From the NCBI GenBank assembly GCA_050633905.1, contig JBOEHJ010000050.1, positions 62,001 through 126,000 on the forward strand: 64,000 bases of DNA, read 5' to 3'. This document shows, piece by piece, positions 15,951-24,427 of the stretch. The stretch's first letter is position 1. Each line of letters begins with the position of its first letter. A program made the translations under genes and the position numbers. Source of the stretch: JANQPX01 sp050633905 (GTDB lineage: Bacteria; Pseudomonadota; Alphaproteobacteria; Geminicoccales; Geminicoccaceae). Below the pieces are notes generated by a model. The model did not search any database. It was not told where the DNA came from and was given only the letters and a program-made list of their open reading frames with translations.

Positions 15951-17837
15951 ATGACCCTCACCGGTACGTTATCCAATGCTCTAACCGGGTTGAATGCCGC
16001 ACAGGCCTCGATCAATTCGGTCGCGCACAATATCGTCAACGCCAATACCGAGGGCTTTGTCCGAAAGACCCTTTCCCAGGAATCGATCATTCTCCAGGAT
16101 CGCGGCGCAGGCGTCCAAGTCGGCGTCGCGGAACGAACTGCTGACACATTCCTGATCGAGGAGGCACGACGGCAGGCAACACTGACCGGTAAATCCCTTG
16201 TGCTCGACAAATACCATAGCCTTGCCCAGGATTCCTTCGGTAATCCAGCATCGGGTTTCGATATCGGCAGCTTGATCGGTGGGCTCTCTGCCTCGATTGA
16301 GGCCTTCACCAGCGATCACCAGACGTCCGCCCTTGCGCGCGATGTGTTGAACAGCGCATCCGAACTGACCAGCACGATCGATCAGCTGACCGCATCGGTT
16401 CAGCGCATGCGCAGCGAAGCTGATAATGAAATCGAGAGCGTCACGAACGACATCAATGCCGACCTCGAAGCGATCCATTCGCTGAATGTCGAAATCGCCC
16501 GAGTGCAAAATTCCGGCGACGTTAATCCCGAGCTCTTTGACAAACGGGATCTGGCGATTAAGCAACTTTCCGAGAAGATCGAAATCGATACCTACACTCA
16601 AGATGACAACATCATCGCGATCTACACGGCTCGCGGTGAAGCATTGCTCGATTCCAGCCCGCGCATCCTGCATCACGCGTCGACTGGCTATATTGGTTCG
16701 GAGACGGTTTTTCCGGCGATCTCGATCTTTCGAGATGATCAAATCGATCCATCAAGCGGGTTACCCTTCGATCCTGATGTCGGGGTTGAGCTCGTTTCAT
16801 CTGGTGTTCGGGCTATTTTGACGCCCGAACTCACGAACGATGGAACGCTTGATGACGATCAGATCATCGTCAGCAAGTTGAACGGTGGTCGCATCCAAGG
16901 TCTCGTCGAGATGCGAGATCAGGTCTTTCCCGAGTTGAATGATCAACTCCAGGAATTGGCAGATGGCCTTCGCTATGCTCTCAACAGCGCCCACAATGAC
17001 AGCGTCGCCTGGCCACAGCCCAGTTCGTTGAGCGGCACGCGAACGGATTTATCCGACTTTGCTGCAGCGCCAAGAAGCGGCACGGCCACCATTGCCGTTA
17101 CCGATGCGGCTGACGGAAGCACGCTCCTCGCTTTTGAAGTCGACATTGCCGGAGCGATCGACGAAACCGACCTGATTAATCAGATCAACACCAATCTGGG
17201 CGCTTTCGGATCCGCTGGTCTCGGTACGGATGGCGAATTGGCGATCAATCTGGCCTCCACCAGTCACGGCCTTGCGATCAGTGAGGGTGACAGCAATATC
17301 ACGGTGACCGACGGTGCCGGCCGGGATCGTGACTATGGCTTTTCGCACTATTTCGGTCTGAACGACTTCTTCGTGCTGGACGGTCCGTTGGCTTCTGACT
17401 TGGTTGTCGATCCCGAAATCAGTGCCGACCCGGCAAGGATTGCCACCGCCAAACTCGACGTGACGACCGGACCACTGACGGCAACTCTAGGCGGCATAGG
17501 CGACAATCGCGGGGCCCGAGATCTCCTTGAAGGGCTTGGTGCCAACTATGACGTTCTTGCCCGTGGAGGTCTTCCCGCAAAAAACGTCGACCTTGCCAGT
17601 TATGCGGCTGAAATTGTTGCCATTACGGCGAGCAATGCCAACCGGGCTGAGGATCAAGCCCGCGTTGATCAATCTCTCAGCGATGCCGTCAATTTCCGCA
17701 ATGACTCGGCGTCCTCCGTCAATCTTGATGAGGAACTTTCGTCCCTCATGACGTTGCAGCAAGCCTACGCTGTTGCCGCGCGCCTCATGTCGACGGTCAA
17801 CGAAATGCTCGATGAACTCGTCGACGTGATGAGATAA
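15951..17837 (+). CDS. flgK: Flagellar hook-associated protein FlgK (HAP1)
   Basis: A 628-residue axial protein. The N-terminus (LSNALTGLNAAQASINSVAHNIVNANTEGFVRK) is the flagellar rod/hook signature and the C-terminus (VNLDEELSSLMTLQQAYAVAARLMSTVNEMLDELVDVMR) is the matching helical D0 domain. The middle is a variable, acidic surface domain. FlgK is the first junction protein between hook and filament. AGGA lies six bases before the ATG. Confidence 0.96.
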   Translation: MTLTGTLSNALTGLNAAQASINSVAHNIVNANTEGFVRKTLSQESIILQDRGAGVQVGVAERTADTFLIEEARRQATLTGKSLVLDKYHSLAQDSFGNPASGFDIGSLIGGLSASIEAFTSDHQTSALARDVLNSASELTSTIDQLTASVQRMRSEADNEIESVTNDINADLEAIHSLNVEIARVQNSGDVNPELFDKRDLAIKQLSEKIEIDTYTQDDNIIAIYTARGEALLDSSPRILHHASTGYIGSETVFPAISIFRDDQIDPSSGLPFDPDVGVELVSSGVRAILTPELTNDGTLDDDQIIVSKLNGGRIQGLVEMRDQVFPELNDQLQELADGLRYALNSAHNDSVAWPQPSSLSGTRTDLSDFAAAPRSGTATIAVTDAADGSTLLAFEVDIAGAIDETDLINQINTNLGAFGSAGLGTDGELAINLASTSHGLAISEGDSNITVTDGAGRDRDYGFSHYFGLNDFFVLDGPLASDLVVDPEISADPARIATAKLDVTTGPLTATLGGIGDNRGARDLLEGLGANYDVLARGGLPAKNVDLASYAAEIVAITASNANRAEDQARVDQSLSDAVNFRNDSASSVNLDEELSSLMTLQQAYAVAARLMSTVNEMLDELVDVMR

Positions 17838-17848
17838 GGAGATCTTCG

Positions 17849-18748
17849 ATGTTAAATCGTATTGGCGATTTTGCGCAAGCGGACCGCATGACGTCGCTCT
17901 TGCTGCAGACCCAGACACGCACCCGATTGACCCAAGCCCAGATCAGCACCGGCAAAGTGTCGAACCGCTTCCAAGACATCGCGCCAAATGTGGAGCGCTT
18001 GATCGACGTTAAGGTCACGTTGCAAGCTAACCAGCAATTTCAAGAGAGCAATGACTATTCGAATCGGAAACTGACGGTCATGGAAGCCGCCGTTTCGGAT
18101 TTGGTCGACACGGCGACCCGCGCTCAGACACTTGCGATCCAGCGGACCAATGATGGCTCGGCGTTTCCCGGCATGATTGGCCCGGAGTTCGAAGCACTTC
18201 TCGACCAGGCTGTCGCGTTGCTGAATACGGACATGGACGATCGTTATTTGTTCGGTGGCTCTCGGACCGATGAGCAGCCCATTGTCCTTGATCCGAACTT
18301 CGCAAACTTTGGCTTACCCGACGATACATATTATCAGGGTGACGAGCTCGACATAACCGTGCGCGCCGACCTCAACATCGACATTTCTCACAGCATGAGC
18401 GCCAATCGTGAAGGATTTCAAGAGCTTATCGGTGGCATCAGAGGCCTCATCAACGGTGATGTTCTCGACGATCCGGCCATTTTGGAGAGTTCACTAGGCC
18501 TTATTCACGATTCGTTAGGCAAGATCGCCGACTATCAAGCCGAGCTTGGTACGCGCCAAGCTCAGCTGGACCGTATCAATCAGCGTCACACGGATGCGGA
18601 GGTCTATCTGGAGAACCGAATTAGTGAGATCGAAGACGTGGATATTACAGAAGCCATTACGAGGCTTGCTGATGACCAGGTGCTGTTGGAAGGCGCCATG
18701 GCCACCATCGGCAGGCTTAATCAACTTAGCCTCGTCGACTTTCTCTAA
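17849..18748 (+). CDS. flgL: Flagellar hook-filament junction protein FlgL (HAP3)
   Basis: A 299-residue protein with flagellin-like ends: MTSLLLQTQTRTRLTQAQISTGKVSNRFQDIA at the N-terminus and EDVDITEAITRLADDQVLLEGAMATIGRLNQLSLVDFL at the C-terminus. GLI..DMDDRYLFGGSRTDEQPI in the middle is typical of FlgL. It forms the second junction layer on which flagellin polymerises. AAGGAG stands seven bases before the ATG, and flgK ends eleven bases upstream. Confidence 0.94.
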   Translation: MLNRIGDFAQADRMTSLLLQTQTRTRLTQAQISTGKVSNRFQDIAPNVERLIDVKVTLQANQQFQESNDYSNRKLTVMEAAVSDLVDTATRAQTLAIQRTNDGSAFPGMIGPEFEALLDQAVALLNTDMDDRYLFGGSRTDEQPIVLDPNFANFGLPDDTYYQGDELDITVRADLNIDISHSMSANREGFQELIGGIRGLINGDVLDDPAILESSLGLIHDSLGKIADYQAELGTRQAQLDRINQRHTDAEVYLENRISEIEDVDITEAITRLADDQVLLEGAMATIGRLNQLSLVDFL

Positions 18749-18775
18749 CCGCTTTAATGAACCGCGGAGATGACC

Positions 18776-19285
18776 ATGAACCAGACTGCAGCGACGATCA
18801 CCAATCCAGAGCCATTTGCCTCCCTTGAAAAGCCGGCCAAACCGACCATCACCACCAAGTTTGGTGACCTTGAGATCGACGAAAGCAAGATTGTAAACTT
18901 CGTCGACGGACTCTACGGCCTGGAACAGCATCATACGTTCGTTTTGACCAGCGTGCCGGATTGGCCAGATGTCTTTAAGCTTCTCCAGGCAATTGACGAT
19001 CCCCAACTCAGCCTCATCGTTCTTCCCCTGGAAGGGATCGGTGGCCCCATCGATCCGGTAGATTTCAGTCAAGCCTGCCAAATGCTGGGGTTCAACGAAG
19101 AGCTGACAGCCGTGCTCGGTATCGTGACCATGCGCGCCCAGAGCAGCAACCAGGTCTTTACCGTCAATCTGAAGGCACCTGTCCTCATCGATACCGAAAG
19201 CCGGCAAGGTCGTCAGCACGTTTTCGCCAGTGAGAAATATGATCTGCGTCATCCGCTCCCGGTGGATGAGCGTCAAGGAGATTGA
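18776..19285 (+). CDS. fliW: Flagellar assembly factor FliW
   Basis: A 169-residue protein with the FliW motifs TTKFGDLEIDESKIVNFVDGLYGLEQHHTFVL and LNLKAPVLIDTESRQGRQ (VNLKAPVLI here). FliW binds flagellin and, in other bacteria, antagonises the mRNA-binding protein CsrA so that flagellin translation follows secretion. No csrA lies in this window. I use the ATG at 18776, six bases after GGAG; the ATG at 18770 would sit directly on that site. It is followed after ten bases by a glycosyltransferase gene. Confidence 0.92.
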   Translation: MNQTAATITNPEPFASLEKPAKPTITTKFGDLEIDESKIVNFVDGLYGLEQHHTFVLTSVPDWPDVFKLLQAIDDPQLSLIVLPLEGIGGPIDPVDFSQACQMLGFNEELTAVLGIVTMRAQSSNQVFTVNLKAPVLIDTESRQGRQHVFASEKYDLRHPLPVDERQGD

Positions 19286-19295
19286 GGAGTTGAAG

Positions 19296-21428
19296 ATGAA
19301 CATTGCTGCCGCCGAAGCGACGATCGAACCATCTGGCTATTATCCGGACGTTGGTCAGGACCTCCTTAGCCTTTTTAATCAGGTGCAACGGCTCTTAGCA
19401 GCGAAGCAAGGAGGCGAGGCACTCCTGCCGATAAAAGAGATCCTTCGGATCAGCCCTCAACATCCAGATGCTTACAATCTCGCAAGCGTCGCCTTTGGCC
19501 AGATGGGCATGTTGAAGGAAGCTGAAGGCTCCAGCCGCCAAGCGATCGCCTTGAAACCGGATGACGCCGGCTTTCGCCTCAATCTCGCTAATAGGCTCAA
19601 CGACCAAGGGCGTGGCGAGGACGCGATCGCTGCTTATGAAGAAGCGCTCACGCTTGAACCCGGCCATCCTGCAGCAGTGAAGAGTTATATCCGCTGTCTT
19701 GTGGGCCAGGAACGTTGGGTCGATGCACAGGATCTCATCAAGCGTGTTCTCGACGATCTTGAAGATGACCCGGAAACGCTGGTGGAATGCGCGGATATTT
19801 GCATCAAAGCGGGTGATCGACGGGACGCTCTTCAGCTTTTTCAAAAGGCTGCCGAACATGATCCGACACGAGTCGAATGGCAGCTCCAAATTACCCGTAT
19901 CGCCATGGCTTTGCAGAAACTACAGCTTGCAATTGAGACTGCAGAAGGCGTTCTGGAGCACCAGGAAAACGCCGAAATGCGGGCGGTCCTCGCCTCATGC
20001 ATGCATAGTACATCAAATCTCGACGCCATGACCAAACACCTTGATGCCATTCCCGAGGGCACCGACCAAGCCTCCAATGTCGCCAATCTGCGCGGCATGT
20101 TGTTGGCATCTCAAACTCGAATCAAGGAGAGTCTTACAGAATTGGCGAAGACGAGGGCCCTGTCGCCTGACGCCTTTCCCTTACAGGCCACGCGCATGAT
20201 GTATGCGAATTACGACCCTGATCGGTCGCGCGAAGACCTTCGCCGCGAACATATCGACTTTGGCAACCTCTTCAACGACAGGCTCCCGCTTCTCTCGCAA
20301 GATTTCGCCGATCGTTCGTTCGATCCGGAAAGGAAGCTTCGGGTAGGCTTTGTCTCGCCGGATTATCGCGGACACTCCGTCGCCTATTTTGCACGCCCTT
20401 TCTTTGACGCCTTCAATCGGGACCGCTTCGATGTGATCGCTTATGCGCATGTCACCAGGCAGGACGCGGTGACCGCAGATCTTCGTGATTTGACGACCGA
20501 TTGGCGCGATATCGTCGACTGGAGCGATCAGCGACTGGCCGATGAAATCAGAAAGGATCGAATTGACATTCTGATCGACCTCGCAGGCTTGACCAGAGAT
20601 TCCCGCCTTTTGGCCTTTACCGCTCGACCCGCGCCGATACAGATGACCTATATCGGCTATCCCAACACCACCGGTTTGACCAAGATCGATTATCGCATCA
20701 CGGATTGGGCTACAGATCCGGAAGGCGTTGACGACGACTATACCGAAACGCTGATACGATTGCCTGGCTGTTTTCTCTGCTATGCCATCCCCAGCCACGC
20801 CCCGGCTATCGAGCCCGGCCCCTGTGAGCATCGTGACTACGTCACGTTTGGTTCGTTCAATAACCTGGCCAAAGTTAACCCTGGCGTCTTTGATGTCTGG
20901 GCGGACGTTTTGTGTGCAGTCCCCCAATCCAAGCTGTTGTTGAAATCAACAAGCAGTAATCATGCGACGACACAAGAGATTGTTCGGGCCACCTTGGAGG
21001 AGCGCGGTGTCGATCCTAAGCGCGTAAATTTCGCCGATTATCGCGCGACACCGGCCAGCCATCTCGCCCTTTACAACGACGTCGACATCGCCCTCGATAC
21101 CTTCCCTTACAATGGCACGACAACGACCTGCGAAGCTTTATGGATGGGCGTGCCGGTCATTACGCTTCGGGGAGATCGTCACGCTAGTCGCGTTGGCGCC
21201 AGTCTTCTGAGCGCGATAGGTTTTGAGGCCTGTATCGCTGATAGCCCTGAAGAGTATGTGACAACGGCAAAACTGATGGCCGAGCACCGTGGCATTTTGA
21301 AAACTACCAGAAGAACGCTACGCGACACCGTTTACCATTCGTCCCTTTGCGACAATCAAACCCACGCTCGAATATTGGAAGATGCCTTTCGAGCGACATG
21401 GCAAATCTGCTGCGAGCAGCACAACTAA
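19296..21428 (+). CDS. TPR - O-GlcNAc-transferase-like (GT41) glycosyltransferase, probable flagellin glycosyltransferase
   Basis: A 710-residue protein: TPR-type helical repeats from about 15 to 330 (ILRISPQHPDAYNLASVAFG, AIALKPDDAGFRLNLANRL, ALTLEPGHPAAVKSYIRCL) and then a GT-B domain of the O-GlcNAc transferase/SPINDLY kind. Visible GT41 marks are FVSPDYRGHSV (His about 357), IGYPNTTGL..DYRITD, FGSFNNLAKVNP, LLLKSTSS (Lys about 550) and DTFPYNGTTTTCEALWMGVPV near 605. It would attach a sugar from a nucleotide donor to Ser/Thr of a protein. Its place between fliW and flagellin, and the modular plan shared with Caulobacter FlmG (TPR binds flagellin, GT modifies it), point to flagellin. The ATG has GAGGAG six bases upstream. 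The sugar is unknown. Confidence 0.85.
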   Translation: MNIAAAEATIEPSGYYPDVGQDLLSLFNQVQRLLAAKQGGEALLPIKEILRISPQHPDAYNLASVAFGQMGMLKEAEGSSRQAIALKPDDAGFRLNLANRLNDQGRGEDAIAAYEEALTLEPGHPAAVKSYIRCLVGQERWVDAQDLIKRVLDDLEDDPETLVECADICIKAGDRRDALQLFQKAAEHDPTRVEWQLQITRIAMALQKLQLAIETAEGVLEHQENAEMRAVLASCMHSTSNLDAMTKHLDAIPEGTDQASNVANLRGMLLASQTRIKESLTELAKTRALSPDAFPLQATRMMYANYDPDRSREDLRREHIDFGNLFNDRLPLLSQDFADRSFDPERKLRVGFVSPDYRGHSVAYFARPFFDAFNRDRFDVIAYAHVTRQDAVTADLRDLTTDWRDIVDWSDQRLADEIRKDRIDILIDLAGLTRDSRLLAFTARPAPIQMTYIGYPNTTGLTKIDYRITDWATDPEGVDDDYTETLIRLPGCFLCYAIPSHAPAIEPGPCEHRDYVTFGSFNNLAKVNPGVFDVWADVLCAVPQSKLLLKSTSSNHATTQEIVRATLEERGVDPKRVNFADYRATPASHLALYNDVDIALDTFPYNGTTTTCEALWMGVPVITLRGDRHASRVGASLLSAIGFEACIADSPEEYVTTAKLMAEHRGILKTTRRTLRDTVYHSSLCDNQTHARILEDAFRATWQICCEQHN

Positions 21429-21446
21429 ATAGATCTAGGAGATTTG

Positions 21447-22250
21447 ATGATGACCCAGAATACGGCTCGACGGCTCGACGAGCCAGGCGAAACCAAGACT
21501 TCCGATGCTCTTCGGGAAGCTGTTGCTGCACAGCCTTACTGGTACCACAAGATCGACTTGCCAGGCGGTATCGTCACACCGGGATGGGCGCCGTTAAATG
21601 CCAAGAGTTACGGTATCCCGGACGATCTCACCGGCAAGCGCGTGCTTGATGTCGGTGCCTGGGACGGTTTTTGGACGTTCGAAGCCCTTAAGCGTGGAGC
21701 TAGCCAAGCCGTCGCCATTGACGATTTCTCCGATTATCTCGGCTCTCTTGATAAGCGCGACCGCCCGGGATGGCAGACCTTCGATCTTTGTCGTGATGCG
21801 CTTGGCTATGATGATCAAGTTTGTCAGCGCCTCGAAATGTCAGTTTACGATCTAAGCGAAGAGCGCCTCGGCCGCTTTGATGTCGTCTTTTGCTTCGGCG
21901 TGCTCTATCACCTCCGTCACCCTCTCCTGGCGCTCGATTGCTTGGCCAGCGTCTGCGATGAGAGCTTGTACGTTGAAAGCGCTATACTCGATGATTTCAG
22001 CCCCTACCAAGGTGGCCTTGGAAGAGGCTATGCTGGCAGCCAGATGCTGATGGAATTTTACCCAGACGATCAATATGGTAACAATCATACGAACTGGTGG
22101 GCGCCGACGATCCATTGCCTCGGGCATATGGTGAGGAGCGCTGGTTTCCAATGTGTTGACGGTTGGAAACTGGTGGACCAGACACCGGAACACCTGGCAC
22201 ATTGCCGAGGCTTTGTAAGGGGCACGCAGCCGGTGACGTCGAGCAAGTAG
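21447..22250 (+). CDS. Class I SAM-dependent methyltransferase (CmoB/DUF1698-like), possible glycan methyltransferase
   Basis: A 267-residue methyltransferase. Motif I is VLDVGAWDGFWTFEALKRGA (about residue 66), followed by AIDDF for cofactor hydroxyl binding and VVFCFGVLYHLRHPLLALD as motifs II/III. The layout resembles CmoB-like enzymes that also include many sugar methyltransferases, and a tRNA role is less likely because the gene lies in a flagellar operon. AGGAG lies five bases before the ATG at 21447, and only 18 bp separate it from the glycosyltransferase gene, so I infer that it methylates the flagellin glycan or flagellin itself. The target is not shown by the sequence. Confidence 0.7.
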   Translation: MMTQNTARRLDEPGETKTSDALREAVAAQPYWYHKIDLPGGIVTPGWAPLNAKSYGIPDDLTGKRVLDVGAWDGFWTFEALKRGASQAVAIDDFSDYLGSLDKRDRPGWQTFDLCRDALGYDDQVCQRLEMSVYDLSEERLGRFDVVFCFGVLYHLRHPLLALDCLASVCDESLYVESAILDDFSPYQGGLGRGYAGSQMLMEFYPDDQYGNNHTNWWAPTIHCLGHMVRSAGFQCVDGWKLVDQTPEHLAHCRGFVRGTQPVTSSK

Positions 22251-22755
22251 GACTTCCAGGGCAACGTTCCAATCGGCCCTTTTGGTTTTCCAAGCGCCGA
22301 TATCCGCTGGTTCCTCCAACCAAAGGAAGCGGATGTCGGCTATTTTCTATCGAAGAATGTGCCAAGGCATCGTCTCAACGAGCCAGGATTGTACCCGGTC
22401 ATACAAAACAAGTGTTCTTCCCCGGCCAATCAGCCGATGTTATGAGATTCTCTGGGTGGTTGTGCGTGTGTGTGTTCTTGCATCGCGTAAGTCTGCCCCC
22501 AAAGGTGCTCAGGCCATTCTGTTCAAAGCACGTGATGCAATGCTGCAGCCTGCAGTTGTTGGCTATGAGGCCATATGACGGCACGAATTGCATAAGCCTT
22601 AAGCGATGTGCCATCTAAAAATATAGCCGAGCTTAGCGTTTCATTAACATCTTGCCGGTAATAATTGGGGAGACTGATGACAGGCCCGATAGGTCAATCA
22701 TCAGCACTGGCGGCATGTAGCCGCTTTCATCACTATCCATGTAGGAGTTTGGCTC
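22251..22755. other. Region upstream of flagellin, no gene seen
   Basis: A 505-bp non-coding stretch between the methyltransferase and flagellin genes. It contains a short GT repeat (about 22463-22475) and, in its last 130 bp, a sigma-28-type promoter. Open frames here have no coding character that I recognise and no good ribosome sites. Confidence 0.5.
22634..22661 (+). promoter_or_regulatory. Sigma-28 (FliA)-type promoter of flagellin
   Basis: TAGCGTTT (22634-22641), twelve bases, then GCCGGTAA (22654-22661). Against the FliA consensus TAAAGTTT-N11-GCCGATAA this is six of eight and seven of eight matches with one extra spacer base. It gives a leader of about 88 nt before the flagellin ATG. 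No sigma-54 element with correct spacing was found in the same region. Confidence 0.6.
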
Positions 22756-23943
22756 ATGCCATTGAATGTAGTTTCCAATTACGCCGCCAACGTCGCCCAC
22801 CGGAACCTGGCGATGACGGATACGCAAGCATCTAACTCACTGGCCAAACTGTCGATCGGTAAACGCGTGGTCTCGGCACGTGATGACGCCGCCTCGATGG
22901 CGGTTGGTCAGCGCCTCAATTCCGAGGTTCAAGGCCTGCGGCAGGCTACGGTCAATGCCGGCCAGGCGAATTCGATGCTGCAGATTGCCGACGGCGCCAT
23001 GAGCACGACCTCCGATATCCTGACCCGGATGAAGGTCCTCTCAATTCAGTCGTCCTCGGGCAATCTCTCGTCCACGGAACGAGAGTTCCTCGACACAGAA
23101 TTTCAAGCACTGGTGAGCGAAATCGACCGTGTTGCCGATGACACTGATTTTGCCGGCACGCAGCTTCTTGACGGCTCCATCGAAATCACAGCAGCCGCCG
23201 GCTTTGCAGCAACCAATGGCGTCTCCGCCATCACCGCGCAAGGACTGGGCGAAGTCGGCACAGCTGTGGCGGGCGAGTATTCGATTTCCTTTGCATCGGC
23301 TTCCTCGGGCGGCACGTTTACCGTCAACACAGCATCTGACGGCACAAATGTTGACGGCACTTATACCGGCACCATCGATTCGAGCACCGTCGATGGAGGA
23401 TCGCAGGGGGCATTGTCCAGAGCGACCACGGTCAAACTCGATGGCTCGGGAACGTCGGCCGGGTCCTTCACCATTGCCTTGAATACCGGTTTTGCCGCAG
23501 GATCAGTTGCAGCGGTATCACAGAACTTTTCCGGAAACAGCACGCTCGACCTAAATTTCAAGCTCGGTACTGGTACAGCAACGCAGGATTCCCTGACCTT
23601 TACCCTGGATGCCATCAATACGTCAGCGCTTGGCTTGACGAGCCAGGGAATTACCACCGAATCGACAGCCAATTCAGCACTCGAATCCATCAACAACGCC
23701 ATTGATACCCTCAATGAGTTCCGCGCCGATGTCGGTGCGGCACAGAACCGGCTGACATTCGCCTCGGATAACTTGAACGTTTCGATCGAAAATGCCGAGG
23801 CTGCGCGAAGCACACTGTTGGATTTAGATATCGCAGCCGAGATGACCAAGTTCTCCAGTAAACAGGTCCTGATGCAGTCCGGCGTTGCCATGCTGGCTCA
23901 GGCCAATCAGATGCCCCAGAACTTGCTCCGACTTCTCGGGTAA
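22756..23943 (+). CDS. Flagellin
   Basis: A 395-residue filament protein with conserved ends. The N-terminus (AMTDTQASNSLAKLSIGKRVVSARDDAASMAVGQRL, then TVNAGQANSMLQIADGAM) and the C-terminus (NLNVSIENAEAARSTLLDLDIAAEMTKF to MPQNLLRLLG) are classic D0/D1 helices. The middle (about 145-310) is rich in T, S, G and A with almost no charged residues, which suits a glycosylated outer domain. It is exported by the flagellar type III system and assembled between FlgL and FliD. AGGAG lies eight bases before the ATG. The glycosyltransferase and methyltransferase genes just upstream probably act on it. Confidence 0.96.
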   Translation: MPLNVVSNYAANVAHRNLAMTDTQASNSLAKLSIGKRVVSARDDAASMAVGQRLNSEVQGLRQATVNAGQANSMLQIADGAMSTTSDILTRMKVLSIQSSSGNLSSTEREFLDTEFQALVSEIDRVADDTDFAGTQLLDGSIEITAAAGFAATNGVSAITAQGLGEVGTAVAGEYSISFASASSGGTFTVNTASDGTNVDGTYTGTIDSSTVDGGSQGALSRATTVKLDGSGTSAGSFTIALNTGFAAGSVAAVSQNFSGNSTLDLNFKLGTGTATQDSLTFTLDAINTSALGLTSQGITTESTANSALESINNAIDTLNEFRADVGAAQNRLTFASDNLNVSIENAEAARSTLLDLDIAAEMTKFSSKQVLMQSGVAMLAQANQMPQNLLRLLG

Positions 23944-23949
23944 TCGGCT

Positions 23950-23983
23950 AAGCTGGGGAGGGGGGCACCTCTCCCCAAAGCTT
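23950..23983 (+). terminator. Hairpin after flagellin, possible weak terminator or attenuator
   Basis: AAGCTGGGGAG (23950-23960) pairs with CTCCCC-AA-AGCTT (23971-23983), an 11-bp stem with a two-base bulge and a G-rich loop. No U tract follows, so it may only reduce read-through from flagellin into flaG-fliD or protect the flagellin mRNA end. Confidence 0.45.
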
Positions 23984-24011
23984 TCGGCTATTCATAAAAA
24001 AAGAAGAACCC

Positions 24012-24413
24012 ATGGACGTGAATCCGGTCACAGCGCCAAGATCCTCAGGGCACGGTCAATCATCGACCGATGCAAGAAGATCTTCCGGCGATTCCAAACC
24101 TGCGCCCGTTGTCGAGCCAGCACAAAGGCTTGAAACGTCACAGGCAGCGAATTCAAACGTGTCCGGTAATCCAAAGACCGTCGCTGATATCAAACCGGCG
24201 GACACCGAAGATTTGAAGAAAGCGGAAACATTGAGAGCGCTGATTTCGAACAAGAACATGGAGTTGAAGACCTATCACGATGAAGCTTCTGGGCGCAGCG
24301 TGCTAGAGGTTAGTAACCAAGCGACTGGCGAGGTAGTCAGTCAATATCCTTCAGATGAGCTTCTTCGTATCTATGCAGCCCTACGTGAACCGTTGATCGA
24401 CAAAAGCGCTTAA
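24012..24413 (+). CDS. flaG: FlaG family protein
   Basis: A 133-residue protein. The first 65 residues are low-complexity (S, P, A, T and K) and the last 55 form the FlaG domain, with LKTYHDEASGRSVLEVSNQATGEVVSQYPSDELLRIYAAL, including the typical VVSQYPSDELL. FlaG proteins influence filament length and lie between flagellin and fliD, as here. The ribosome site is weak (AAGAAG before the ATG). FliD starts 14 bases downstream. Confidence 0.85.
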   Translation: MDVNPVTAPRSSGHGQSSTDARRSSGDSKPAPVVEPAQRLETSQAANSNVSGNPKTVADIKPADTEDLKKAETLRALISNKNMELKTYHDEASGRSVLEVSNQATGEVVSQYPSDELLRIYAALREPLIDKSA

Positions 24414-24427
24414 GCGGGCCATTTATC

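Noticed and set aside
20181..20927. Minus-strand open frame of 248 codons
   Set aside because: Antisense to the glycosyltransferase domain, no ribosome site and no family.
22463..22476. GT dinucleotide run before flagellin
   Set aside because: Too short and imperfect, and too far from the promoter to propose phase variation.
22708..22721. TGGCGGCATGTAGC as sigma-54 promoter before flagellin
   Set aside because: Only nine bases lie between GG and GC; sigma-54 needs ten, and the rest of the -12 element does not fit.
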